Assembly (NCBI GenBank): GCA_046074525.1 | Contig: JBJTOK010000071.1 | Location: forward strand, 71,487-135,486 | Reading direction: 5' to 3' | DNA: 64,000 bases | From: JAHEZL01 sp046074525 | Lineage (GTDB): Bacteria; Bacteroidota; Bacteroidia; Flavobacteriales_C; GCA-002722245 | Made by a program: the position numbers and the translations under genes | The notes under the pieces: generated by a model | The model's database searches: none | Told to the model about the DNA's origin: nothing | Seen by the model: the letters and a program-made list of their open reading frames with translations, nothing else | Shown: piece after piece, positions 15,044 through 23,700 of the stretch | Position numbering within the stretch: position 1 is the first letter of the stretch | Layout of the letters: each line of letters opens with the position of its first letter

Positions 15044-16009
15044 ATGTATAAAATTGAACATAAATTGTTTGGCGCACTGAAGGAGTTGCGACTCGTGAAT
15101 ACAGCTACTGCAGAGTATGTCTCTGTTATTCCCGGACTCGCGGCGACCATCAACGGACTCGTGTTACAGAAAGATGGAAAGGCGTATGAATTGATCAACG
15201 GCTGTTCAACTTATCAGGATCTGATGACAGAAGGAAAACGCGTATTCAAGGGAACAAAGCTCTTTCCTTTTCCCAATCGCATCAACCAGAGTAAATACAG
15301 TTTTGCAGGAAAGGATTATACCTTGAAAATGAATTTTCCTGCTGAAGGTCATGCCATTCACGGTTTGGTTTGCGAAAAGGCTTTTGAAGTACTGAAGGAA
15401 AAAGCCGATGAAAATCAGGCCCTCCTGAAAGTTCAATATCAATACAATGGTGAGGATAGCGGTTATCCTTTTAAATACAAACTCACAGTGGAGTATACGC
15501 TTTCTGCAAAAGGATTTGCCTGCAATACGACCATTGAAAATACGGATAAAACCGATATTCCTGTGGGAGATGGCTGGCATCCGTATTTCAAGATCGGGAC
15601 ACAGCTCAATCAGCTCAGCGTAAAAATTCCATCGAACCAGGTAGTGGAAGTCGACGAGAAAATGATTCCTAACGGAAGTATTACCCGCTCCGATGATTTT
15701 GTGACAGCAACAAAAATAAATTCAGCACATTTTGATACATGCTATCAACTTGAGGCAAAGGAAGGAAGACAAAAAGTGGAGCTCTTTGATGAACAACAAG
15801 ACATTGGTATCGCAGTGTGGCAGGACACCGGCAAAAACAAATACAATTACGTGCAGATTTATACTCCTCCTTCCCGCGATTGCATTGCCATTGAGCCTAT
15901 GACCTGTATGCCCGACGCCTTCAATAATAAAAAGGGATTAATATTATTGAAACCAGGAGAAATTGTAAATCTCGCCTTTGGTGTAGAATTAACAATAAAA
16001 ATATTTTAA
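15044..16009 (+). CDS. aldose 1-epimerase (mutarotase), probably for xylose
   Basis: The 321-residue product starts at the ATG at 15044 (MYKIEHKLFGALKEL); the frame runs back to 14978 but that part is the intercistronic hairpin. It has the galactose-mutarotase fold: FPFPNRINQSKYSFAGKDY (sugar-binding Arg), the catalytic His in EGHAIHGLVCEKAF, the second His in VGDGWHPYFKIG and a C-terminal catalytic Glu in CIAIEPMTCMPDAFN. It converts alpha and beta anomers of an aldose. Its place between xylA and the pentose regulator suggests it supplies the alpha-xylopyranose that xylose isomerase uses. Confidence 0.93.
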   Translation: MYKIEHKLFGALKELRLVNTATAEYVSVIPGLAATINGLVLQKDGKAYELINGCSTYQDLMTEGKRVFKGTKLFPFPNRINQSKYSFAGKDYTLKMNFPAEGHAIHGLVCEKAFEVLKEKADENQALLKVQYQYNGEDSGYPFKYKLTVEYTLSAKGFACNTTIENTDKTDIPVGDGWHPYFKIGTQLNQLSVKIPSNQVVEVDEKMIPNGSITRSDDFVTATKINSAHFDTCYQLEAKEGRQKVELFDEQQDIGIAVWQDTGKNKYNYVQIYTPPSRDCIAIEPMTCMPDAFNNKKGLILLKPGEIVNLAFGVELTIKIF

Positions 16010-16015
16010 TCCTGC

Positions 16016-16759
16016 ATGAAAACAGCTTATCTTTCGCGTGCAATTCAACCAGTTATTAATGTAAATTATAAAGGTATGTCACACACGGAATACGTAAGTT
16101 CTATATCCATCGACTGTATCATTTTCGGATTTGATGAAGGAGAGTTAAAAGTTCTTTTAATTAAAAGGGCAGCCGAGCCATCCAAGGGAGGATGGGCCTT
16201 GCCCGGTGGATTTGTCGGACAAAATGAAGATTTGGATATAGCTGCAAAAGTTATCCTGGAAGAGCTCACAGGTCTTAAAAAAATATACATGGAGCAGCTC
16301 CATACTTTTGGTGATGTAGGTCGCTATCCGCTGGGTCGTGTAATCTCGATTGCATATTCATCGCTCATTAAAATTGGCGATTATGAATTGAGAGCTGATA
16401 ACAACGCACAAGAGGCAGTGTGGCATCCGGTATCACAAGTGCCAGAATTGGTTTTTGATCACGGTAAGATGCTTGCATTAGCGCTGGAAACCTTGAAAAA
16501 TAAAGTGAAATATCATCCTATAGGATTTGAATTGCTGCCGAAGAAATTTACGCTGACGCAGTTGCAGACTTTATACGAAACCGTTCTTGAAACTACTTTG
16601 GACAAAAGGAATTTCCGCAAGAAAATACTGGGTATGGAATTGCTGATCGCCCTTGATGAATTTCAGCGTGGCGCACCTAACCGCGCAGCACGCCTCTTCA
16701 AGTTCGATACCCAGAAATACAAAGAATTGAAAGCAAAAGGATTCATGTTTGAATTGTGA
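16016..16759 (+). CDS. NUDIX-type transcriptional regulator of pentose use (NrtR family)
   Basis: The 247-residue protein has an N-terminal NUDIX fold (ISIDCIIFGFDEGELKVLLI, then GGWALPGGFVGQNEDL) and a C-terminal winged-helix region (about 165-247: PKKFTLTQLQTLYETVL, KRNFRKKILGMELL, GAPNRAARLFKFD). The NUDIX box is degenerate: IAAKVILEELTGL lacks the catalytic REUXEE pattern, so it should sense a ligand rather than hydrolyse a nucleotide. Relatives in Bacteroidota control arabinose or xylose genes. An alternative start is Met21 (GMSHTEYVSS), which fits family length better. It is encoded within the operon it probably regulates; a candidate operator lies at 12018-12038. Confidence 0.85.
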   Translation: MKTAYLSRAIQPVINVNYKGMSHTEYVSSISIDCIIFGFDEGELKVLLIKRAAEPSKGGWALPGGFVGQNEDLDIAAKVILEELTGLKKIYMEQLHTFGDVGRYPLGRVISIAYSSLIKIGDYELRADNNAQEAVWHPVSQVPELVFDHGKMLALALETLKNKVKYHPIGFELLPKKFTLTQLQTLYETVLETTLDKRNFRKKILGMELLIALDEFQRGAPNRAARLFKFDTQKYKELKAKGFMFEL

Positions 16760-16786
16760 TGAAGTACTAACCTAAATACCCCTGTT

Positions 16787-17443
16787 ATGAAATTTTTTAT
16801 TGACACTGCAAACCTGAAGGAGATTAAAGAAGCCCATGAATTGGGTGTGCTGGACGGCGTTACTACGAACCCTTCTCTTATGGCTAAAGAAGGCATAAAG
16901 GGCCATGCGAATGTTTTGGCGCATTACAAAGCGATCTGCGATATTGTGGATGGTGATGTGAGTGCTGAAGTAATTGCTACCGACTATGAAGGAATGATCA
17001 AGGAAGGTGAGGAGCTGGTGAAAATCAATCCCAAAATTGTGGTGAAAGTTCCGATGATCAAAGACGGCGTGAAAGCCATAAAATATTTTTCAAGCAAAGG
17101 AATCCGTACCAATTGCACGTTGGTGTTTTCTTCCGGACAAGCTTTATTAGCGGCGAAGGCGGGTGCCACATATGTTTCTCCGTTCATCGGAAGATTGGAT
17201 GATATTTCTCAGGATGGCTTGCTGCTGATTCAGGATATCGTTCAGATGTACGCTAATTATGGCTATCAAACCGAAGTGCTGGCAGCCTCGGTACGTCATT
17301 CAACACACCTGCTCAAATGCGCACAAATCGGTGCCGATGTCGTGACTTGTCCGCTCAAAGTAATTACCTCTTTGCTGAACCATCCGCTCACTGATGCTGG
17401 CTTGGCACAGTTCCTGGCCGATCATAAAAAAGTAAATGCATAA
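16787..17443 (+). CDS. tal: transaldolase, short type (TalC/F6P aldolase-like)
   Basis: The 218-residue protein begins MKFFIDTANLKEIKEAHELG and has VTTNPSLMAKEG, the Schiff-base lysine in IVVKVPMIKDG and a C-terminal ASVRHSTHLLKCAQIGADVV. It belongs to the small transaldolase/fructose-6-phosphate aldolase class. Within this operon, transfer of dihydroxyacetone units between sedoheptulose 7-phosphate and glyceraldehyde 3-phosphate is the likely role. It is followed by both transketolase subunits, so the operon encodes the whole non-oxidative carbon rearrangement needed to feed pentose phosphate into glycolysis. Confidence 0.94.
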   Translation: MKFFIDTANLKEIKEAHELGVLDGVTTNPSLMAKEGIKGHANVLAHYKAICDIVDGDVSAEVIATDYEGMIKEGEELVKINPKIVVKVPMIKDGVKAIKYFSSKGIRTNCTLVFSSGQALLAAKAGATYVSPFIGRLDDISQDGLLLIQDIVQMYANYGYQTEVLAASVRHSTHLLKCAQIGADVVTCPLKVITSLLNHPLTDAGLAQFLADHKKVNA

Positions 17444-17457
17444 TAAAAATCAATAGT

Positions 17458-18327
17458 ATGGAAGTCGAAAACGCTGTAAAAACAAGTGAAGTTGCCAACC
17501 TGGAAAAACTCGCTTCTCAGGTAAGAAGGGATATTTTGAGAATGGTGCACGCCTGCGCTTCCGGTCACCCGGGCGCATCGTTGGGCTGTACAGAATTCTT
17601 CGTGGCCCTGTATTCAAAAATTTTGAAGCATAACACGAAATTCACCATGGAAGGAAAAAATGAGGATTTGTTTTTCTTGTCTAACGGACATATTTCACCT
17701 GTATGGTACAGCGTGCTGGCACGCTCAGGATATTTTCCTGTAGAGGAATTAAAGACCTTCAGAAAACTGGATTCCCGTTTGCAGGGACATCCCGCAACAG
17801 CTGAACATCTTGAAGGTATTCGCATTGCTTCTGGTTCGCTCGGACAAGGTTTGTCGGTGGCGATTGGTGCTGCCCAGGCGAAAAAAATCAATAAAGAAGA
17901 TAATCTTGTTTTCGTGTTGATGGGTGATGGTGAACAGCAAGAGGGACAGGTTTGGGAGGCTGCAATGTACGCTGCACACAATAAAGTGGAGAACCTCATT
18001 GCAGTCATCGATGACAACGGTCAGCAAATCGACGGTCCGATTTCAAAAGTTTTAGATCTCATGGATCTCGCTGCCAAATACAGATCTTTCGGGTGGATAG
18101 TGCTGGAAGAACCGAACGGCAACGACATGGAAGCTGTACTTTCTGTTTTGAAAGATGCGAAATCCCTCAGCGGAAAAAAACAACCGGTAATGATTCTACT
18201 GAAAACCGATATGGGCTATGGAGTGGATTTCATGGTGGGTACCCACAAGTGGCACGGACAGGCACCTAATGATGAGCAACTCGCTAATGCCTTGTCGCAA
18301 CTGGAAGAAACCCTGGGAGATTATTAA
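17458..18327 (+). CDS. tktA: transketolase, N-terminal (thiamine-binding) subunit
   Basis: The 289-residue protein is the TPP-binding half of transketolase. It has HPGASLGCTEFFVALY near the start, HISPVWYSVLARSGYF, and the TPP/Mg motif beginning GDGEQQEGQVWEAAMYAA and ending with the conserved Asn in IDDNGQQIDG. Transketolase moves two-carbon units between xylulose 5-phosphate and ribose 5-phosphate or erythrose 4-phosphate. It works as a heteromer with the product of the next gene, 15 bp downstream; the split is a natural two-gene form rather than a frameshift, because both halves have proper starts and stops. Confidence 0.95.
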   Translation: MEVENAVKTSEVANLEKLASQVRRDILRMVHACASGHPGASLGCTEFFVALYSKILKHNTKFTMEGKNEDLFFLSNGHISPVWYSVLARSGYFPVEELKTFRKLDSRLQGHPATAEHLEGIRIASGSLGQGLSVAIGAAQAKKINKEDNLVFVLMGDGEQQEGQVWEAAMYAAHNKVENLIAVIDDNGQQIDGPISKVLDLMDLAAKYRSFGWIVLEEPNGNDMEAVLSVLKDAKSLSGKKQPVMILLKTDMGYGVDFMVGTHKWHGQAPNDEQLANALSQLEETLGDY

Positions 18328-18342
18328 TCAAAAAATATAGGT

Positions 18343-19302
18343 ATGAAAAAATATACATTCACTGAAAAATTCGACACCCGATCCGGATTCGGTGCAGGAT
18401 TGCTGGAGCTGGGAAGAACAAATCCAAACGTTGTTGCGTTGTGTGCCGACTTGATCGGTTCCCTTAAAATGGGTGATTTCCAAAAAGAATTTCCGGAAAG
18501 ATTTTTCCAGATGGGTATCGCCGAAGCCAATATGATGGGCGTTGCAGCAGGGCTCACCATCGGCGGAAAAATTCCTTTCACTGGTACCTTCGCGAATTTT
18601 TCTACAGGAAGGGTTTATGATCAGATTCGTCAATCTATTGCCTACTCAGGAAAAAATGTGAAGATATGTGCATCGCATGCCGGACTCACTTTAGGTGAAG
18701 ATGGTGCTACACATCAGATTCTGGAAGACCTCGGATTGATGAAAATGCTGCCGGGTATGGCGGTGATCAATACCTGCGATTTCAATCAAACCAAAGCAGC
18801 AACTATCGCCATTGCCAAATATGACGGTCCTGTATATTTAAGATTCGGTCGACCGGTTGTGCCCAACTGGACTCCTAAAGACCAGGTGTTTGAAGTGGGG
18901 AAGGCTGTAATGCTCAACGAAGGAAAAGACGTGACTATCGTGGCTACAGGCCATCTCGTTTGGGAAGCGATAAAAGCCGGAGAAATTTTAGAACAAAAAG
19001 GAATTGATGCAGAAATCATCAACATCCACACAATAAAACCATTCGATGAGAAAGCAGTGCTTGCATCAGTAAATAAAACACGTTGCGTGGTATCTGCTGA
19101 AGAGCATCAGATGAATGGAGGATTGGGCGACAGCGTTGCGCAATTGCTGGTGAAGAATACTCCGCTGCCATTGGAAATGGTAGCTGTGAACGATTCTTTC
19201 GGCGAAAGCGGAACACCAGAACAGCTCATGATAAAATATGGTTTGAGTGCGCAAAACATTGTAGACGCAGCATTAAAAGCCATCGCGAGAAAAGCAAAAT
19301 AG
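18343..19302 (+). CDS. tktB: transketolase, C-terminal (pyrimidine-binding) subunit
   Basis: The 319-residue protein is the second half of a split transketolase. It starts MKKYTFTEKFDTRSGFGAGL and has the pyrimidine-binding domain (MGIAEANMMGVAAGLTIGG with the catalytic-type Glu, and ASHAGLTLGEDGATHQ) and the C-terminal transketolase domain (VVSAEEHQMNGGLGDSVAQ). It completes the active site with the preceding subunit. A 98-bp gap with a small hairpin (19339-19355) separates it from the permease gene, the largest gap between any two genes of the operon. Confidence 0.95.
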   Translation: MKKYTFTEKFDTRSGFGAGLLELGRTNPNVVALCADLIGSLKMGDFQKEFPERFFQMGIAEANMMGVAAGLTIGGKIPFTGTFANFSTGRVYDQIRQSIAYSGKNVKICASHAGLTLGEDGATHQILEDLGLMKMLPGMAVINTCDFNQTKAATIAIAKYDGPVYLRFGRPVVPNWTPKDQVFEVGKAVMLNEGKDVTIVATGHLVWEAIKAGEILEQKGIDAEIINIHTIKPFDEKAVLASVNKTRCVVSAEEHQMNGGLGDSVAQLLVKNTPLPLEMVAVNDSFGESGTPEQLMIKYGLSAQNIVDAALKAIARKAK

Positions 19303-19400
19303 GGGGAATAATTTAAATCAGGCAGAGTGATAGCTGACATGGAGAAAATCTCCATTCCTGGCCACTGCATGCAAATAAGTTAAACTAAAAAAATACAATT

Positions 19401-20744
19401 ATGGCAGCCGGACTTCCATCATCAAGCGCAAAAAGTTCTTACGTTGAAGGACAAAGTTATAAAGGTCCATTGATCGTTGTAACGAACCTTTTTTTCATCT
19501 GGGCCTTCGTTACCAACTTGAACGATGTGCTGATTCCTTATTTGAAGAGAGCTTGTGATCTCAGTGATTTCGAATCGTCGCTGGTGCAGTTTGCTTTCTT
19601 TACGGCGTACTTCGTTATGTCGATTCCTTCCGCGGCCATCATTAAAAAAGTTGGTTATAAAAAGGGAATGTTGATTGGTTTGGCGGCAATGTTTTTAGGT
19701 GCCTTGATTTTTATTCCGGCTTCGTCTTCGAGAATTTATATTCTCTTTTTAGTTGCTTTGTTTGTGCTCGCATCAGGCGTAACATTGCTGCAGGTAGCAG
19801 CCAATCCTTATGTAACCATTTTAGGGAAACCAGAAACAGCTTCTTCACGACTAAACCTTACGCAGGCCTTTAATTCATTGGGGGCAACGGTTGCTCCGTG
19901 GATAGGAGGGACGCTGATTTTATCTGCGTTGACTGATGAGGAATATGGTTTGCTGAGTGAGGCTAAAAAAACGGCCTACCTTGATGGTCAGGCTGGAAAT
20001 GTGATTTTGACTTATGTTGGATTGGCAGTAATAATTTTGGTGATCGGACTCATTATTTATTTTTCCAGATTGCCTGAAGTGCAAACGGAGGAAGAAGAAG
20101 TGGTGGAAGATGATAAGAGCAATTTTTTTACACACCGTCATTTGTTTTTAGGTGTATTGTCTATCTTCTTATATGTAGGCGCCGAAGTGGCCATTGGTAG
20201 TTTTATTATCCGCTTTGCAGGCGAACCTTCTATTGGCGGATTGAGTGAAATGGAAGGGAAAAACTTCGTAAGTTATTATATGTTCTTCGCGATGGTGGGA
20301 CGATTTGCGGGCTCGTATGTGTTGAGCAAAATCAGTCCGGGCAAATTGGTTGGTTTCAACGCAATCGTTGCAATAGCCTTATTGTTAGTTACTGTTTTCG
20401 CAACTGGAAGTGTGGCTTTGTATGCTGTAGTATTGATTGGTTTATGCAACTCTATCATGTTTCCAACTATTTTCACATTAGCGATTAAAGATCTGGGATC
20501 TTATGCCAAACAAGGTTCTTCTTACCTTGTGATGGCAATTGTAGGAGGTGCTTTCATTCCTCCTTTGATGGGCGTGGTGTCGGGAGAATATGGCATTCAG
20601 CTGGCTTTCCTGGTGCCGGTGTTGTGCTATGTTTTCATAGCTTACTATGGATTTAGGGGAAGCAAAGTATTGTCGGTTTCTGTTGAGAGGGATACGCAGG
20701 AAGAAGCGGATGCTGAATCGATGGCGAAGGAAATTCCTTTGTAG
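19401..20744 (+). CDS. sugar:proton symporter, MFS FucP/GlcP type
   Basis: The 447-residue protein has about twelve hydrophobic helices in two six-helix bundles. It carries FucP-family marks: FIWAFVTNLNDVLIPYLKRA in helix 1, GYKKGMLIGL after helix 2, and LLQVAANPYVTILG with RLNLTQAFNSLGA in the first half. A charged loop (EVQTEEEEVVEDDK) separates the halves. It should import a monosaccharide with protons across the inner membrane; as the last gene of the xylose operon, xylose is the likely substrate, though family members carry fucose, glucose or galactose. A GC-rich hairpin follows. Confidence 0.9.
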   Translation: MAAGLPSSSAKSSYVEGQSYKGPLIVVTNLFFIWAFVTNLNDVLIPYLKRACDLSDFESSLVQFAFFTAYFVMSIPSAAIIKKVGYKKGMLIGLAAMFLGALIFIPASSSRIYILFLVALFVLASGVTLLQVAANPYVTILGKPETASSRLNLTQAFNSLGATVAPWIGGTLILSALTDEEYGLLSEAKKTAYLDGQAGNVILTYVGLAVIILVIGLIIYFSRLPEVQTEEEEVVEDDKSNFFTHRHLFLGVLSIFLYVGAEVAIGSFIIRFAGEPSIGGLSEMEGKNFVSYYMFFAMVGRFAGSYVLSKISPGKLVGFNAIVAIALLLVTVFATGSVALYAVVLIGLCNSIMFPTIFTLAIKDLGSYAKQGSSYLVMAIVGGAFIPPLMGVVSGEYGIQLAFLVPVLCYVFIAYYGFRGSKVLSVSVERDTQEEADAESMAKEIPL

Positions 20745-20749
20745 AATGA

Positions 20750-20790
20750 ACCCACCCCTGACCCTTCTAATGAGGGGGTAGGGGTGGGGG
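20750..20790. terminator. GC-rich hairpin between convergent genes
   Basis: CCCACCCCTGACCC (from 20751) pairs with GAGGGGGTAGGGGTGGG (to about 20789) with a loop of seven bases. The stem lies between the end of the sugar permease gene and the end of the convergent PKD gene, so it can terminate both. This CCACCCC/GGGGTGG palindrome resembles an interspersed intergenic repeat of Bacteroidota. Confidence 0.6.
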
Positions 20791-20793
20791 CGT

Positions 20794-23700
20794 TTACCTC
20801 AAACAACTTACTTTCCCCACCACCTCATGTTTATTCCCAAAAATATCGGTGAAGTAGGCCTTGTAAACATAGGTGTCGATTTGCACTTCGTTGCCCATAT
20901 ACAATCCATTCCAGCCATTTTCAAGGCTGTAAGAGGTGTACAATAATTCTCCCCAACGGTTGAAAATGTACATTTTGAAATCGATTACATTATAAGCATA
21001 AGCATAGAAAACATCGTTTTTGCCATCGCCATTTGGTGTAAAGGAATTAGGAATGTAATAGGAATAAACTGGTTTGAGCCTGATGTTTTTGCTGATGGAA
21101 TCAATACAGTTGTAATCGTTGTTGGAAATCAGCGTGATGTTGTAATCGCCAACGGCTTTGTATAGGTGATTCGGATTTTCCAAGGCGGAAGTATCGCTAT
21201 CGCCAAATCTCCACAGCCATTTATTGGAACGCGATGAATGATTGGTGAAGCTTACAATATTGTTGTTTTCGTCAAGCTCTCCCGGCTCGAAAGAGAAATC
21301 GGCACGTGTTATAGGATTGGCGGTAATCATGTTTTTAATTGTGGTATCGGCGGTACAACCGGCGTTGGAAGTCACGGATAGGGAGATGTTGAAACGCAGG
21401 GGAGTGTCGCCCTCGTTTTCAAAGCAGTGTTGCGGATTTTTTGCGTTGGATGTTGAGCCATCGCCGAAATCCCATTGGTAGGAAGCGATACCGCTGGGCG
21501 CCATTGTGCTGTCGTTAAAATCCACGCACCAGGTAGCGCAACCTTCGGGAGCGCTGCTGCCAAATTTCGGATGTGGTAAAGGATGAACAGTAATGTTTTT
21601 CTTAATGGAGTCCACACAACCGTGATTCGATTTTAACATCAGTTGAACAGGAAAGGAGCCTGGACGGAGGAAGGTGTTTTCAGGCGCTGCGTTGTTTGAG
21701 TGTTGATTGGCATCGAACTTCCAGTTGTATTGCGCGATGCTGTTTGCAGTGTTGGCTGACGAAATGGAGCTGGCATTACTGAAAATATTTTTCTCTTTAA
21801 AACAAATGCTTTCACTTGAAAAATCAGGTGTAGGCAGTGGCCAGATGTTAATAGGTTGTGTTGTTGAGTCCTTACAGTTTTTATCAGAAGTAACGATAAG
21901 CTGCACGTTGTAAATACCGTCGCCTGCAAATTTGCATTTAGGATTTTTTAGTGACGAGTTTTTACTGTTGCCGAAATTCCAGTTGTAGTTAACAATACTT
22001 CCGCTGGCGATAGCAGAGTTGTTGGTAAATAAGGCAGAATCGGAAACACAGGTGTCTTTCTTGCTGAAAGCAGCAACAGGAATAGGATTTACAGTGATGT
22101 TTTTTGTAACTGTATCAGAACAACCTTGCGCAGTTTTTACAATTAATTTTATCGGCTTGCTTCCTGCTGTAGTGAACGTGTGAGTGCTGTTTTGTGTGTT
22201 GTAATCTATGCTTGCATCATTCCCAATGTCCCATTTCCATTCGCTTATAGAAGAAGTGGCTACGGATGAACTATTGTTGAAAGTGACGTTGGTATTGGTA
22301 CATTGATCGTTCGCAGTAAATTGGGCTACAGGTTTTTCAAAGTAAGTTACAGGTTTAGTAATACTGTCGGTACAACCGCTGTCGGATTGAACAAAGAGTT
22401 TTACACTGTGCGCGCCATGTGCAGCAAAAACATGTGATGGATTATTTTCAATGCTGCTGGTGTTTTCAAAAGTCCATTTCACCGACTTAATATTTCCCGG
22501 ATTGACTGTAGAAGTATTGCTGAAAGGCATAGGGTTTGGCTTACATACATTAGTGCTTGTGAAAGCCGCTTTTGGCAAAGGATTGATAAGTACGCTCTTC
22601 ATGATTGAATCCACGCATCCTTTATCGCTGGTTACCTTCAGCTCAGCAGAAAAAGTCCCGTCGCTGTTGTAGTTGTAAGTCGGATTTTTGGTGTTGCTTT
22701 CCACAGCGCCATCATTATCGAAATCCCATTTCCAGCTGGCGATAGTTCCTGTTGATTGATCTGTAAAGGTGCTAGGTTTTCCGCTGCATACAATGGAAGA
22801 GTTGAATTTTGCAACAGGTTTAGGATGGATGGTAACGCTTTTCGATAAGGTGTCCCAACAGTTTTCAGAGGTAGTTCCTTTCAGTAAAATACGGTAAGTG
22901 CCCGGAGCAGAAAAAAGATGAGAGGCATCTTTCGTGGAGTATTCATTGGATCCGTCGTTCAGTATATCCCATTGCCACGATGCGAAAGTGGCGGAGGAAG
23001 TGAGTGATGAAGTATTGGTTAATGTTGTTGCCGTTTTGTCGCACACATCAATTGTATTGAAAGTAATTTTCGGTTTTTCATAAACGGTGATGCTTTGTGT
23101 TGTACTATCTACACAGTTTTTATCGGTAGTGACTTTTAGTTTCACCTGGTGTGTGCCGTATCTTATATAATTGTAGGAAGGTGTGGTGCCCGTAGCTGTT
23201 CCCAGCGTATCACCAAAATCCCATTTTGTTGTTGCAATGCTCCCTCCGTTAACAGAGGAAGTACTGTTAAAAGACATTGCTGATGGAAAGCAAATGTTGT
23301 TTTGGGTAAAGGAGGCTATTGGCATTGGGTGGTAAGCGATAGGATGAGTGATGGAATCAGCGCAAGCATATTGCGTAGTGACTTTTAATTTTGCTGTTGC
23401 AGCAGCTTGATTCGGATAAAGGAACCTAGGGTTTTTGATGATAGATGTTTTCGTTTTATCGTTGTAGAAATCCCAATTCCATTTGCTGATGGTTCCTGTG
23501 GAAGCATCGGTAAAAACAGTTGAATCGTTCTTGCAGGCTAGTGAGGAAGTGAATGCCGCAACAGGTTTTGGCGCTACAAAAACCTGACGCGTAGTATCGT
23601 CTACGCAACCATGAATATTAGTGATGGTCAGTTTGGCTGTGAAGTTCCCCGCTACAGCATAAGTGTTTGTTGGTTCGGGAGTGGTGTTATCGGTAGTTCC

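Noticed and set aside
17458..19302. Transketolase as a frameshifted or broken gene
   Set aside because: Both halves have their own start and stop, the domains are complete and the two-gene form is known from other bacteria.
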